Assembly: GCF_020103695.1 (NCBI RefSeq)
Contig: NZ_JAHXBF010000002.1
Location: 620,001 to 684,000, forward strand
Direction of reading: 5' to 3'
DNA: 64,000 bases
Origin: Hyalangium versicolor
GTDB lineage: Bacteria > Myxococcota > Myxococcia > Myxococcales > Myxococcaceae
The notes under the pieces were generated by a model. The model saw only the letters and a list, made by a program, of their open reading frames with translations. It did no database searches and was not told the origin of the DNA. A program made the position numbers and the translations under genes. Shown piece by piece: positions 53,101 to 61,828 of the stretch; the stretch's first letter is position 1, and every line of letters begins with the position of its first letter.

Positions 53101-54744
53101 GTTGTTCGCGACATCTCGCAACTGCACCGTCCTCACCGTGGAGCAATTCCCCGCCTGCACCGGCTGCGCGGGGGTGGTGAACACGAGCGCGGCCGGAGGT
53201 CCGGTGTTGATGGTCACATTCAACGTGCCAGCCGTCAGCCCCATAGGCGCAGCCTGGATGATGGAGGCGCCTGCCTGGGTGCCCTGGAAGTAGAAGCTCA
53301 CCGTGCTGCTGCCCGAGGTGAGGGTGACGCTCGTCGTGGTCGGAGCGCACGTGTTGCTGGTGGAGAAAGTCAGCGGCTTCCCCGTCGCACTCAAGGTGAC
53401 GGTGAGGTTCGACGTCGCCACCACCGCATTGCCCTGGTTGTCCTGCAAGGTGGCTGTGACGGCCGTCGAGGAGCAGGTCCCGGCAGTCACCGTCGTAGGC
53501 CCCGAGAGCGCGATGACAGCAGGAGGTCCCGCCTGGATCGTCTCGGACTGCGAGCTGCCATTAAAGCCTGGCGCCGCCACGGAGACCGACACGCTCCCGG
53601 CCTTCTTGCCCCGGAAGTAGAACTCGGCGGTGTGAGAGCCCCCGGCCAGGGAGATGCTCGCCACGGATGCGCCGCTGCAATTCGAGGTTGTGAAGAACTC
53701 GAACTCCGCGCTGGGAGCGGCTGACAGCGAGATCAACGTGTTGCTCGTCACAGGCGCAGCATTGCCCTGCGCGTCCTGACTCTGAACCTGCACCTTCTGC
53801 GAGCAATCCCCTGCCGTCACCGTCTGCGGTTGGCTCAGGAACACCAGGCGGTTTCCCGGACCCGCAGCGATCTGCACACTCTGGGACGCGGTAGGCAGCC
53901 CGCTGAGCGACGCGGAGACCGTCACGCTCCCCACGACCTGCCCCTGGAAGTAGAAGGTCGCGGCGCCCTCCTGAGCGGGGATGGTCGTGCTCACCGCGGG
54001 CGCAGTGCACGCCGCATTCGAGTAGAAGCTGATGCCATTGGACGGAGTCGCCGCCAGAGCCACGGGAGTGGCCGTGGTGACTCGCGAGTTGCCGCCCTGA
54101 TCGTCCTTCAACTGAACCGAGCCGCTCGAGCAAGTACCGGCTGGCACCGGCGTGGTCGGCACGGTCAGCACGAGGTTGGCCGGAGGACGAAAGCAGGCAT
54201 TGGCGCCGCACGTGGACGCCTCACACCCACGCTTGCCATCGCAGTCGACATCCTCCTGATCCGTGCACTGCTCCTGGGCCCCCGGGTTCACTGATCCACT
54301 GGAGTCCTTGCAGTCCGCCCCCCCGTCGTCCGAGCTCACATACTGATCATTGTCGGTATCCCGCCCGGGCCGCAGCGCCAGGGGGCTGGCCTGGACGACG
54401 GTGTCCGTCACGAAGGAGGCCGTCACCGTCACGAAGGCCCCATTGGGAGTCTGGGCCGCAGCCCCGTTCGCGCAGTCGCCGTCCTGGTATGGGCGTGCAG
54501 CGAGCTCCACTTGCGAGGGCAGAGTGCCCGGGAAGACGGCGATCTTCAGTTCATTCTTGTTCCGAGGCAGCCACCGTGTCTCAAGGGCGACATGGGTCGA
54601 CGGATCCCGGACCTCGAAGCGCACGCAGGAGGCGTGCACCCCGGGGTCGAGCACCACTGTGGCGCCAATCGCCTCCCCCTCGATCTTGTCACTCTTGCAG
54701 GCAGAGAGCGTGACGAGGAGCGCCACGAGGCTGAGCTTCTTCAC
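50182..54744 (-). CDS. Giant lipoprotein with nine Cys-containing Ig-like repeats
   Basis: Encodes about 1520 residues from the GTG at 54744, which has GAGG about 8 bases upstream and gives the signal KKLSLVALLVTLSAC with a lipobox. Residues 1-130 resemble a carbohydrate or adhesin head; a calcium-binding-like, Cys-rich stretch (DTDNDQYVSSDDGGADC, then CTDQEDVDCDGKRGC) follows. From about residue 185 to 1160 there are nine repeats of about 108 residues. Each has a TAGTCS-like Cys near the start, a NCTG-like Cys in mid-repeat and an ASFYFKGTKAG-like strand, so each probably contains a disulfide. The last 360 residues form a separate non-repeat domain. It is most likely a surface adhesin or stalk protein. 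No catalytic motif is seen. Confidence 0.85.
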   Translation of the reverse strand: MKKLSLVALLVTLSACKSDKIEGEAIGATVVLDPGVHASCVRFEVRDPSTHVALETRWLPRNKNELKIAVFPGTLPSQVELAARPYQDGDCANGAAAQTPNGAFVTVTASFVTDTVVQASPLALRPGRDTDNDQYVSSDDGGADCKDSSGSVNPGAQEQCTDQEDVDCDGKRGCEASTCGANACFRPPANLVLTVPTTPVPAGTCSSGSVQLKDDQGGNSRVTTATPVALAATPSNGISFYSNAACTAPAVSTTIPAQEGAATFYFQGQVVGSVTVSASLSGLPTASQSVQIAAGPGNRLVFLSQPQTVTAGDCSQKVQVQSQDAQGNAAPVTSNTLISLSAAPSAEFEFFTTSNCSGASVASISLAGGSHTAEFYFRGKKAGSVSVSVAAPGFNGSSQSETIQAGPPAVIALSGPTTVTAGTCSSTAVTATLQDNQGNAVVATSNLTVTLSATGKPLTFSTSNTCAPTTTSVTLTSGSSTVSFYFQGTQAGASIIQAAPMGLTAGTLNVTINTGPPAALVFTTPAQPVQAGNCSTVRTVQLRDVANNPIVVGSATAVALSVTPSDGVQFFTSSNCTGTPVTVVNIPSGSSDASFYFKGTRAQSVVLSATSVGFTQTQNETLNPGPPTVLVLSPSPLSMNAGECKTVNLQTQDTLGNASTVTGNQSIALTANPATGFTFHSSSGCSSPTASVTVNSGQANATFYVTTTKTGTVAVTASKSSFTDGTVTVQVSPATANKIVFTTPAQRIQKDLCSASTALEVQDTYNNPVSGARVINLTRTGNTLTFYLDPACTGAAVNSLTLGASQSSANFYFKDSAAESVTITASDGSLAEATQTETIDPVKPTVLAFTTSAPTLQADQCSGVVTVEAQSSQGSALPAVENIPLSLTASSSAGFTFYSNTNCSGSEPSVISMGQTSVSFSYKGTKAGTISVTASSEGLSSATQNATINPLAASKVAFSTSPYTTTADVCSQAVTINSVDAHDNVVPVSGNKEVNLTHNAGPTDPNFKFYSDAGCTLEISTATFQDSQNSASFYYKGRKAQAVTLKAGGGPSVFIEGSQIHNIIAAGASTLAFSSSTPPSAGLLAGTCTLRTVERRDAYGNPATDTTALTVNLSGSTETEFFTNSNCTGPVTSVSIAMGDSSADFYFKGYHGGDNATAPLTLTASSSLPPPATQTENIIPTVRSGICTIAGGTNSIPCPITPALANVNKAFLVFQATSTAIGSGDANVRCRVDTSAQVLCERNGTSTISVSIRWSVAEFPTGVTTQSSVTQTCSGGTTNVTLSSVVRAESFLLLSSERGGGDQSSDTPRLAELTTTTQAQIRKSGNCTADTNNLQAIAYAGAAVQRGLSTMSNGTVTTTAALSSAVDLSRSLLLYSYRLSAGGTRSCDRGVRGELTNTTTVSFSRGEGDSANCSASKVDEISWEVVTFPSGTVVQQYKQPLTGNSAPINLTTSVDPSRTLVIAGGQWASGQVHGEGKVQTDTISDVRAQAYLFDNSTVNLNRQTATSTATFTVFVVQLKP

Positions 54745-54856
54745 TTCGGATACCTCGGCTACAGGGTAGAGGCCACATGCTAGCACGCTGGGGCTCCGCC
54801 TCATGCCCAGGCTGCCTGCTCCCTCGGAGGTAGAAGCTCAAAACACTCGGGGAGCG

Positions 54857-56626
54857 CTACGGCGCCAGCTTCCGAACCTGGAAGTCATCGAACCACACCC
54901 CGGCAATGGGTGTCTCGAGACCCGCGAGCCCGGGTTGCCGGAGCGCGGAGCTGCTCGAGTCCACCACCGTGAGGCGCACCTGGCCATCCACGGAGGCGGT
55001 GAGCTCCACCGGCCCCGAGCCCTTGGCGGACAGCGTCAACGTCATGGGCCCGCGGGCGGACGAAAGGCCATTGCTCGCCTCCCCCAGCACGGTGACCTGG
55101 CTACCGACCTCGCGCCGGATCTGAATCCGGCCATTTGACTTGGACACGAGCGTGTAGCGGGCACTGCCCTGGGAGCGAAGGAAGACGCCTGCCTCGGCCT
55201 CGGCGAAGTGCTGGAGCCGCACCTCGGCCTGGCAGTCACCGCAGCTCGAGCGCGACGCGAGCGCGAGTTCCTGGGAGTCGCGATCGCTCACCGCGCGCGA
55301 GCCATCCGAGTACCAGAGCCCCTCCACCGTCCAGCCGTCTCCCAGGCCGCGCGAGGTGGTGCGGGAGAAGTCATCCGAGAAGATGCTGGCGCCGGGAGGC
55401 GGAGAGTCCTCGGGGCCGTCGTCGCCAGAGTCCCCATCGTCCTCGCCGGTGGGCAGCGCCACCCGCGCCAGATTGCCTCGGGAGCTGGCGTCCCGCGCGT
55501 CACCGTAGAAGCAGGGGACCTCTGAGGTGCCCGCCGGGAGCACGTCCACGGCGTTGAGGTAGCCCTTGAAGGTCGAGTTCGAGTCCAGCACCACGGGCGC
55601 GCTGAAGGTGCCGTTCTTCAACACGCGGGCGCGAAGCTCGTAGCGTTTGTTGGGCTCGCGCATGCGGTTGTAGAAGAGATAGAGCGTGTTGCCGATGCGG
55701 GTGGTGGCCGCCTGCATGGCCCAGTCCTTGGTGTCCTCGATCAGCGTGCGAGCTCCGAAGGAACTCCCATCGAAGTGGCGGTAGTAGAGCCGCTCGTACT
55801 CGTCCTTGTAGACAAAGTGGATGCCGCCCTGGCCGTCCTCGACGGCGCTGAGCGCGGCGCCGTGGTAGATGCCGTCGGGGAAGGCTTGGCGGACGGAGCC
55901 CCAGGTGCCGAGCGGATCGCTGTCCTGGCGGATGCGCATGCGCGCGGGCTCATAGCCATCGTGCATGCCGTAGACGAAGATCAGCTTGTTGCCGATGGCC
56001 AGCAGCCGGCCGCCTCCGCGGTGCCGGACGCTGTCGAGGTCTGGCTGGCGCTGGAAGCTGGAGCCTCCGTTCGTGGAGACGGCCACCACCGCAGTGGAGC
56101 GCCCGTCCTTCTCGAGCCGGAAGGCCTGGATCCACAGCCGCCCTTGCGAGTCCCTGGCCAGGAGCGCGCGGGAGTAGGCGATGCGATCATCCGTGGCGTC
56201 GAAGACGCGGACGGCCGGCTCGGGGCTCCAGGTGTCACTGCTGGACTGGTAGCGCCACCACTGGAACCAGACGTCGTGCTTGTGCGACGGCCCCAGCTCG
56301 GAGGACTCGTAGGAGTAGACGAGCGCTACGTCCTTGCCGACGGCAAGCAGCTCTGCCCGGTCGTGGTGGCTGGCATCCGGCTGGATGGGTGCGAGGAAAC
56401 GGAAGCTGCGCGCGCCATCATCCGAGCGATACAGCGAGAGGCCTCGCCCCTCTGAGCCTGTCTGCTGGAGGGCGAGCAACCAGACAGGTGCCCGGCTCCC
56501 TCCCATGCTGATTTGTACGATGTGACGCTGAGCCGGCAGGGTGAGCGCATTGCCACCCCCGACCGGCATCAGCGGAGTCCCGCTCGCGAGCACCGTCGCG
56601 AGCAGGGCCGTTGAAGCCCCGATCAT
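54857..56626 (-). CDS. Secreted sialidase-like propeller protein with C-terminal beta-sandwich
   Basis: Encodes 589 residues with an N-terminal signal peptide (STALLATVLASGTPLMPVGG). Residues 30-390 show repeated beta-propeller strands, including Asp-box-like motifs SLYRSDDGARSFRF and VSTNGGSSFQR, as in sialidases and related BNR proteins. A clear catalytic Arg triad cannot be assigned, so hydrolase activity is not proven. An acidic Pro-rich linker (DDGDSGDDGPEDSPPPG) separates residues 415-589, which look like a concanavalin-type glycan-binding domain (SDDFSRTTSRGLGDGWTVEG to GVWFDDFQVRKL). It probably binds glycans outside the cell. It lies between two other exported proteins on the same strand. 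Confidence 0.75.
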   Translation of the reverse strand: MIGASTALLATVLASGTPLMPVGGGNALTLPAQRHIVQISMGGSRAPVWLLALQQTGSEGRGLSLYRSDDGARSFRFLAPIQPDASHHDRAELLAVGKDVALVYSYESSELGPSHKHDVWFQWWRYQSSSDTWSPEPAVRVFDATDDRIAYSRALLARDSQGRLWIQAFRLEKDGRSTAVVAVSTNGGSSFQRQPDLDSVRHRGGGRLLAIGNKLIFVYGMHDGYEPARMRIRQDSDPLGTWGSVRQAFPDGIYHGAALSAVEDGQGGIHFVYKDEYERLYYRHFDGSSFGARTLIEDTKDWAMQAATTRIGNTLYLFYNRMREPNKRYELRARVLKNGTFSAPVVLDSNSTFKGYLNAVDVLPAGTSEVPCFYGDARDASSRGNLARVALPTGEDDGDSGDDGPEDSPPPGASIFSDDFSRTTSRGLGDGWTVEGLWYSDGSRAVSDRDSQELALASRSSCGDCQAEVRLQHFAEAEAGVFLRSQGSARYTLVSKSNGRIQIRREVGSQVTVLGEASNGLSSARGPMTLTLSAKGSGPVELTASVDGQVRLTVVDSSSSALRQPGLAGLETPIAGVWFDDFQVRKLAP

Positions 56627-56789
56627 CTTCGTCCCCTCCCCCGTCCCAATCCCGAAGGAAACCTAAGTCCGGGGGGCGAGGGAGGAAACCAGGGGTCGAC
56701 GGCGACAGTGTCCCCCGGGGTGAGTCTGGTGCGGAGGGACCGTCAACAGGTGCACGCTCGCGGAGGCCGGAGCGTGCACCGGAGAGGGA

Positions 56790-57560
56790 CTACTTCGTGC
56801 CGGGAGTGGCAGGGGCAGGCGCAGGAGAACCAGCCGGAGCGGGCGCAGGCGAGCCAGCCGGAGCGGGGGTTCCCGCCGGGGCGGCGCCCTTGCGCTCGAT
56901 ACGGGGCGGGGGGTTGATGAGGGTGAGGGAGCGGAGGAACTCGTCCGCGGCGGGAGCGCCGATGCTCGGGTTGTAGAGGGTGAGCAGGGTGTAGGTGCGC
57001 GGCCCAACGAGATAGGTACGCGCCTTCACCTCACCGCTATCGGAGGCGATGGTGAACGCCTTGCCGGGGTAGGTGTCGTTGATGGTGATGTTCTCTTCGC
57101 TGACGATCTTGCCCTTGAGCTGAGCGGCGATGCCATCACGACCCTCGTTGAGGAAGGCCTCCGGCGCGCGCCCGGCGACGGTCTTGGTGGGGTAGTCAGC
57201 GATGCTGAGGGAGTAGATGACGCCCTCGACGTTGCCGTTCCATGCGGCGGTGACGATCTCACCGTTCTTGGAAGCGAGCTTGTTGCGAACCACCGGAGGA
57301 GGATTGCCGGGCATCTTGGCGGTGAAACCGTCCTCGGGGCCGCCGAAGGTGTTGAGCTGCGGGAGGGCGGCAGCGGCGGGAGCGGGAGCAGGAGCGGCCT
57401 CAGGGGCAGGCTGCTCACCGCCCTGGTGCTCCTCGTTGGGGAGCTCCTCGACGGTGGAAGTGCCGCCGGCCTGGGTGGGCTGGCCCTGCTGGGTGGTGGC
57501 GCACGCGGCGCTCAAGGAGAGGATCGAGAACGCGGTGAAAAAACGAGACTTCAGGGACAT
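56790..57560 (-). CDS. Lipoprotein with Pro/Ala-rich tail
   Basis: Encodes 256 residues. The N-terminus (FSILSLSAAC, lipobox at Cys20) is followed by a Gln/Gly/Glu-rich spacer and an Ala/Pro run (EAAPAPAPAAAALPQ). A globular part of about 140 residues (GFTAKMPGNPPPVVRNKL to IGAPAADEFLRSLTL) contains no motif I recognise; its strand-rich pattern resembles small stress-linked envelope domains. The C-terminus is a low-complexity PAPAGS repeat of about 30 residues, possibly a cell-wall spanning tail. Function unknown. Confidence 0.7.
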   Translation of the reverse strand: MSLKSRFFTAFSILSLSAACATTQQGQPTQAGGTSTVEELPNEEHQGGEQPAPEAAPAPAPAAAALPQLNTFGGPEDGFTAKMPGNPPPVVRNKLASKNGEIVTAAWNGNVEGVIYSLSIADYPTKTVAGRAPEAFLNEGRDGIAAQLKGKIVSEENITINDTYPGKAFTIASDSGEVKARTYLVGPRTYTLLTLYNPSIGAPAADEFLRSLTLINPPPRIERKGAAPAGTPAPAGSPAPAPAGSPAPAPATPGTK

Positions 57561-57684
57561 GTACGCTCCCTCTGAGAAAGAACGGGTGGAACGAGACAGC
57601 CGACCCTAGACGAGTCCGCGGCCCCTGACTACCGAGGAATGAAGGCTCCGCTAGTTACTTGTCGCGGAGCCGATCTCGTTGGCC

Positions 57685-59853
57685 CTACTGGCAGTTGGTA
57701 ATAGGCGTGGCCGGATTGCCCGTGTTGCGTGCGTCGTGCTGGTACTTGGGCCAGGCGGCCGTGTCACGACTCAGGCCTGGACTGTCCACGATGATGGCGT
57801 TCAGCACACCACCAGAAGGCACATAGAGCGTTCCTGAGGGCTTGCCTTGGATCACTGCCCCGGAAGTACTTCTCGCGCAATCCAATCCCACTGAGGCAGT
57901 AGCTGGTGCATTCAGTGCCTCCGTCCACTGCTGACTCAGGTCGCCCGTAGACAATGCAGATACAGAGCCCGAAGAGCTCGGCGCTGCATACAACAGCCCA
58001 TCAGCCCCCAAAGCAGGGGCGTACTTCAACACTCCCACATTGGAAAACATCGAATTACTCGGCATCTGGCTTTGCAAGTCATACTTCTTGAGATTGCCTT
58101 GATTACCGCCAGTCTCCTGACCATGGAAGACGAGTATTCCTCCAGGGCCAATGATGGGACTCCACACCCGACCACCACTCGTACTCGGCAATAATGTCAC
58201 ATTCATGCTGCCGGCCATAGGCACAGAGTAGAGTGCTCCTTGGGTAGGGGTAGAACCAACCCCTCCACCTAGGAGATTCCCACCCGCTAGAGCCAACCCC
58301 ACAATTAGCTGACTGGCCGGTTGAGTCTCCCAATTCAGCGCACTACCACCAAAGCTGTAACTAACGATGGTCGCATCACTCGTCGGGTAGACAAAAGTGC
58401 CCCCATCCGCAACCAGCGAACCGTCTTGAGTTGCCTCGGGAATGTTGAAGGTGGCACTGGAAAGAACACACTGAGCTGTTGAACTTGCTCCTTCAGGCCG
58501 AACAACCCAGAGCTCTGAATTCTTGCCATTGTTTACAACTGCTGCACCCTGCTCGAATCGGCTTGGTGCAGTTCCAAAAGTCGTGATGGCCATAGCGCTC
58601 AGAACCGAGCCAGCGTGTTCACCGGAGCCTGGGCACCTCACCCTCACTCCCCCATCATCGCTGGAGAGCGCGTAGAGCACGCCCTTGCTGTTCGTCGTGT
58701 TAGTCGCCACATAGATGGGCTCAACCCCACCGTCCGAAGTTCCAACTGCCAAGCTTCCGACTGCTCCCACCGTCGAAGCCTCCCAAGTCTTCGAGCCCTC
58801 CGGACTGAGGGCAATGACCTTGCCATCAGCGCTTCCGATGTAGACGGTCCCTTTCTCTCCAATGGCAGGGCTGGCCTTGATGGCTCCAGTGCTCAAGTTG
58901 AAAGCCCACTTCCATCGCGTCACATTGACCTGGGGGGTTGCTGGAGAAGTCGAGCCCACATTGCCGGCAAGATCATTGCCCTGCACTTCCAGCGTCATGG
59001 AGCCACGGAACAAATCGAATTTCGGCTCCCACAGGTTCAGTAGGGCCACACCACAGAAGAGAGCAGTGCAATTCGTCGTCGTCGGGGTCACTGCCACGGA
59101 AGCGCTGGCGACTCCATCCGTTCCCCGCAGAGCTACCCTCAAAGAGCCGACATCCAAATTGGCTTCATTCGTACGAATCTCGATCGGTATCTGCTGATCT
59201 CTTCTCCACAGGTTAGTCAATCCGTTCGGGTTGGGGTCCGCGTAGACTGTGCCCCCATCAAGCACAGGCACATTGGGGGACGGCACAGTCACCGTCAGAG
59301 TAGGCGGCACCCTGTCTACACTCACCACGACGGAACTCGACACACCGGCATTAGGTACGGGGTGGGACGCTCGCAACGTGACCTGTGCTTCCACGACCGG
59401 TGGCGTCCACACCGCACTATAGGTACCCGCATCGTCGTGACTGAAGTTCGTGAAGTCTCCCCCCGAACCGCCGCCATTCAACTCCGCACGGAAGTCGAGC
59501 GCTTCAGGGAAGCGAGTTGTGACCCGGTAGGTCTCGTTGACCTGCAACTGGGCCACGACCTGCACTGCCCCCGCATCGAGCAGCGCATTGGAGCTAGGCG
59601 TTTGGATGGCTACGCCGGTAAAGCGGGCCCGGCACCCATTTTTCGTGCAGGCCTCGTACTCCGCACAAGCAGGCATGCACACCCCTGCGTCCAACTCCGG
59701 CTCGGTATCCGTCGCGTAGCAGAGCTCCAAAGCTACGTTACAGGTTCCGCCATCGCCGCAGTCCGCGTCCGAGCGGCACTTCCTCCCCTCCGGATCCGTG
59801 CACCCAGCCAGCGTCGTGAGCAGCACCCCCGCGCACAGGAGTTTGCGCAACAT
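57685..59853 (-). CDS. Lipoprotein with PQQ-like propeller, partly in a low-GC patch
   Basis: Encodes 722 residues. The start gives the signal LLCAGVLLTTLAGC, a lipobox, followed by a Cys-rich head (CRSDADCGDGGTCNVALELC, then a second cluster around CMPACAEYEACTKNGC) typical of myxobacterial surface lipoproteins. Residues 80-310 look like Ig-type beta domains. Residues 320-700 carry PQQ/quinoprotein-like propeller blades such as GAIKASPAIGEKGTVYIGSADGKVIAL and ASPSSSGSVSALSTGDLSQQW-type strands. It probably binds a ligand or scaffolds proteins outside the cell; PQQ is not required for this fold. Two sample 60-base lines inside (58321-58380 and 58501-58560) are 48% GC, far below the rest of the window. 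Confidence 0.8.
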   Translation of the reverse strand: MLRKLLCAGVLLTTLAGCTDPEGRKCRSDADCGDGGTCNVALELCYATDTEPELDAGVCMPACAEYEACTKNGCRARFTGVAIQTPSSNALLDAGAVQVVAQLQVNETYRVTTRFPEALDFRAELNGGGSGGDFTNFSHDDAGTYSAVWTPPVVEAQVTLRASHPVPNAGVSSSVVVSVDRVPPTLTVTVPSPNVPVLDGGTVYADPNPNGLTNLWRRDQQIPIEIRTNEANLDVGSLRVALRGTDGVASASVAVTPTTTNCTALFCGVALLNLWEPKFDLFRGSMTLEVQGNDLAGNVGSTSPATPQVNVTRWKWAFNLSTGAIKASPAIGEKGTVYIGSADGKVIALSPEGSKTWEASTVGAVGSLAVGTSDGGVEPIYVATNTTNSKGVLYALSSDDGGVRVRCPGSGEHAGSVLSAMAITTFGTAPSRFEQGAAVVNNGKNSELWVVRPEGASSTAQCVLSSATFNIPEATQDGSLVADGGTFVYPTSDATIVSYSFGGSALNWETQPASQLIVGLALAGGNLLGGGVGSTPTQGALYSVPMAGSMNVTLLPSTSGGRVWSPIIGPGGILVFHGQETGGNQGNLKKYDLQSQMPSNSMFSNVGVLKYAPALGADGLLYAAPSSSGSVSALSTGDLSQQWTEALNAPATASVGLDCARSTSGAVIQGKPSGTLYVPSGGVLNAIIVDSPGLSRDTAAWPKYQHDARNTGNPATPITNCQ

Positions 59854-60009
59854 CAGTTACCTCCCAAACCTTTTGACGGCCTTGTACCGGTGGATAGCAT
59901 GCCCCCCCTGATCGAGGAAGGTTGCGGTCACACCTTCTGCATGATGTGACATGCTCGATTGGTAGCTGCACGACGCGCCCACTGCCTCTACCCCTGAAGA
60001 GGGCTTCCC

Positions 60010-61023
60010 ATGGTGAACAGCCTCTCCCGTTACGGCCTCCTGCTGGCACTCGCCGCAGCCTCCCTGGCCACCTCGGCCCATGCACAGGCCTCGCAACGGG
60101 AGCGCACCGCACTCCACCCGTGCGTCATCACCGGCGGCAAGAAGGCCGATGTCTCCGAGTTGGAGGCCATCTGCGCCACTTCTGCCGTCCGCGAGACCAT
60201 GAACCTCGTACCCTCCAATGAGGTCCGCACCTTCCTCGAGAAGGAGCACGGCTCCTGCGCGAAGGCCAAGAACCGCAACGCGTGTCTCGGACGTCTCGCC
60301 GCCGCCACCCAGGCCACCCGAACCCTCTACATCACCGTCAACCCGTTCACGCCCAAGTCCACTCGCATTACTGGCCTTGTCGTGGATGCAACCGGTAAGA
60401 AGGTCGAGGAGCGCCCCCTTGAGCTGCCTCGCATCGCCAACCAGCCACCGCGCGATGTGGTCCGGTTCGCCGTCTCGCAGCTCCTCGACCAGATGGAAGT
60501 GTCGAAGGCACCCGCGCCCGAGATCCTTCCCATGCCCATGATGCCCGGCAGTCCGGTCGAGCCCGAGACTCCGCCGGTCGTTGCCCAGCCCGCTCCTACC
60601 CAGACTTCACCAGCTCCCGCGCCGTCCCCCATCATCATCGTGAAGCATGAGCCTTCTCCCGGGCTGGAGTGGAAGACTCCTGTGGGCATCACCGCGATGG
60701 CCGTAGGCGGGGCAGGGCTCATCACCTCGGGCGTTCTCCTCTTCCTCGGCAACTCGGATGCCAAGAAATTCAACGACGCCTATGCTGGCACCACTCTCCC
60801 GCCAAGCACCGACCTGGAGGATTTGGTTGACCTCCGCGACAGCGCGAAGTCCAAGCACAAGCTCGCAGCCATCAGCGCAGGTGCCGGGGCGGCAGTAGCC
60901 ATCACCGGCGCCATCCTCTGGCTGACGGACAGGCCTTCCTCGCCCAAGCAGACCGGCAAGGCCGGCTCTGCCCGCCTCACCGCTGGACCCAGTCAGGTGG
61001 GAGTGCTCGTCTTCCTGCCGTGA
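60010..61023 (+). CDS. Exported protein with Pro-rich linker and two C-terminal membrane helices
   Basis: Encodes 337 residues. An N-terminal signal peptide (YGLLLALAAASLATSAHA) precedes a soluble domain with four Cys in CVITGGKKADVSELEAIC and SCAKAKNRNACLG. A Pro-rich linker (ETPPVVAQPAPTQTSPAPAPS) follows at about 185-215. Two hydrophobic helices, AVGGAGLITSGVLLFLG and SAGAGAAVAITGAILWL, flank a charged loop near the C-terminus, which then ends with about 25 extracytoplasmic or cytoplasmic residues. This is the plan of many myxobacterial PEGA or TonB-like anchored proteins but no known domain is visible. Function unknown. Confidence 0.68.
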   Translation: MVNSLSRYGLLLALAAASLATSAHAQASQRERTALHPCVITGGKKADVSELEAICATSAVRETMNLVPSNEVRTFLEKEHGSCAKAKNRNACLGRLAAATQATRTLYITVNPFTPKSTRITGLVVDATGKKVEERPLELPRIANQPPRDVVRFAVSQLLDQMEVSKAPAPEILPMPMMPGSPVEPETPPVVAQPAPTQTSPAPAPSPIIIVKHEPSPGLEWKTPVGITAMAVGGAGLITSGVLLFLGNSDAKKFNDAYAGTTLPPSTDLEDLVDLRDSAKSKHKLAAISAGAGAAVAITGAILWLTDRPSSPKQTGKAGSARLTAGPSQVGVLVFLP

Positions 61024-61037
61024 GCTGAACCCCACTC

Positions 61038-61068
61038 CGCCCCCGAGCGCATTACCGCGCTCGGGGCG
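61038..61068. terminator. Bidirectional hairpin between convergent genes
   Basis: CGCCCCCGAGCGC (61038-61050) pairs with GCGCTCGGGGCG (61057-61068) around the loop ATTACC, with one bulged C. It lies between the + strand exported-protein gene and the livF gene on the other strand, so it can end both transcripts. There is no T-run. Confidence 0.55.
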
Positions 61069-61075
61069 TCCGGGC

Positions 61076-61828
61076 CTACTCGCCCAGGTACGCCTTGCGC
61101 ACCTCAGGGCTGTCCAGCAACGCCTTGCCCGGGCCCGCCATCACCACCTCGCCCGTCTCCAGCACGTAGCCATAGTGGGCCATGCTCAGCGCCAAGTGCG
61201 CGTTCTGCTCCACCAGCAGGATGCTCATGCCCGTGGTGTTCACCTCTCTCAGCGTCCGGAAGATCGTCTCCGTCACCTGAGGCGCCAGTCCCAGCGAGGG
61301 CTCGTCCAGCAGCAGCAACTTGGGCCGGCTCAGCAGCGCCCGCGCAATCGCCAGCATCTGCTGCTCCCCGCCCGACAGCGTCCCCGCCAGTTGCTTCCGC
61401 CGCTCCTTCAACACTGGGAACAGCCCGAAGCTCTTCTCCTGGTCCGCCGCGATCCCCGCCGTGTCCCTCCGCAGGTAGGCCCCCAGGTCCAAGTTCTCCT
61501 GCACCGTCAGGTTCGGGAAGATCCCTCGCCCCTCCGGCGCATGCGCCATCCCCCGAGACACCAGCAGGTGCGCCTTCACCCCCGTGATGTTCTTCCCCAC
61601 GAACGTCACGCTCCCGCCGCTCGGCCTCAGCATCCCGCTCACCGCGCGCAGCGTGCTCGTCTTCCCCGCCCCGTTCGCCCCAATCAGCGCCACCACCTCG
61701 CCCGCCCCCACCGACAACCCCACGCCCTTCAGCGCCTGAATGGCCCCGTAGTGGACCTTCAGCCCCTCCACCGAGAGCAGCGGCTCACGCGGTTGGCGCG
61801 TGCCCAGCATCTTCACTGGCTCGCTCAC
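61076..61828 (-). CDS. livF: Branched-chain amino acid ABC transporter ATP-binding protein LivF
   Basis: Encodes 250 residues from a GTG that overlaps the livG stop (GTGA). The ABC features are Walker A ALIGANGAGKTSTLRA, signature LSGGEQQMLAIARAL and Walker B LLLLDEPSLGLAPQ, followed by ILLVEQNAHLALSMAHYGYVLETG, the most diagnostic LivF segment. It powers uptake of Leu, Ile, Val or related ligands together with LivG. It is the last gene of the operon read here; the substrate-binding protein is not in the window. Confidence 0.95.
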   Translation of the reverse strand: MSEPVKMLGTRQPREPLLSVEGLKVHYGAIQALKGVGLSVGAGEVVALIGANGAGKTSTLRAVSGMLRPSGGSVTFVGKNITGVKAHLLVSRGMAHAPEGRGIFPNLTVQENLDLGAYLRRDTAGIAADQEKSFGLFPVLKERRKQLAGTLSGGEQQMLAIARALLSRPKLLLLDEPSLGLAPQVTETIFRTLREVNTTGMSILLVEQNAHLALSMAHYGYVLETGEVVMAGPGKALLDSPEVRKAYLGE

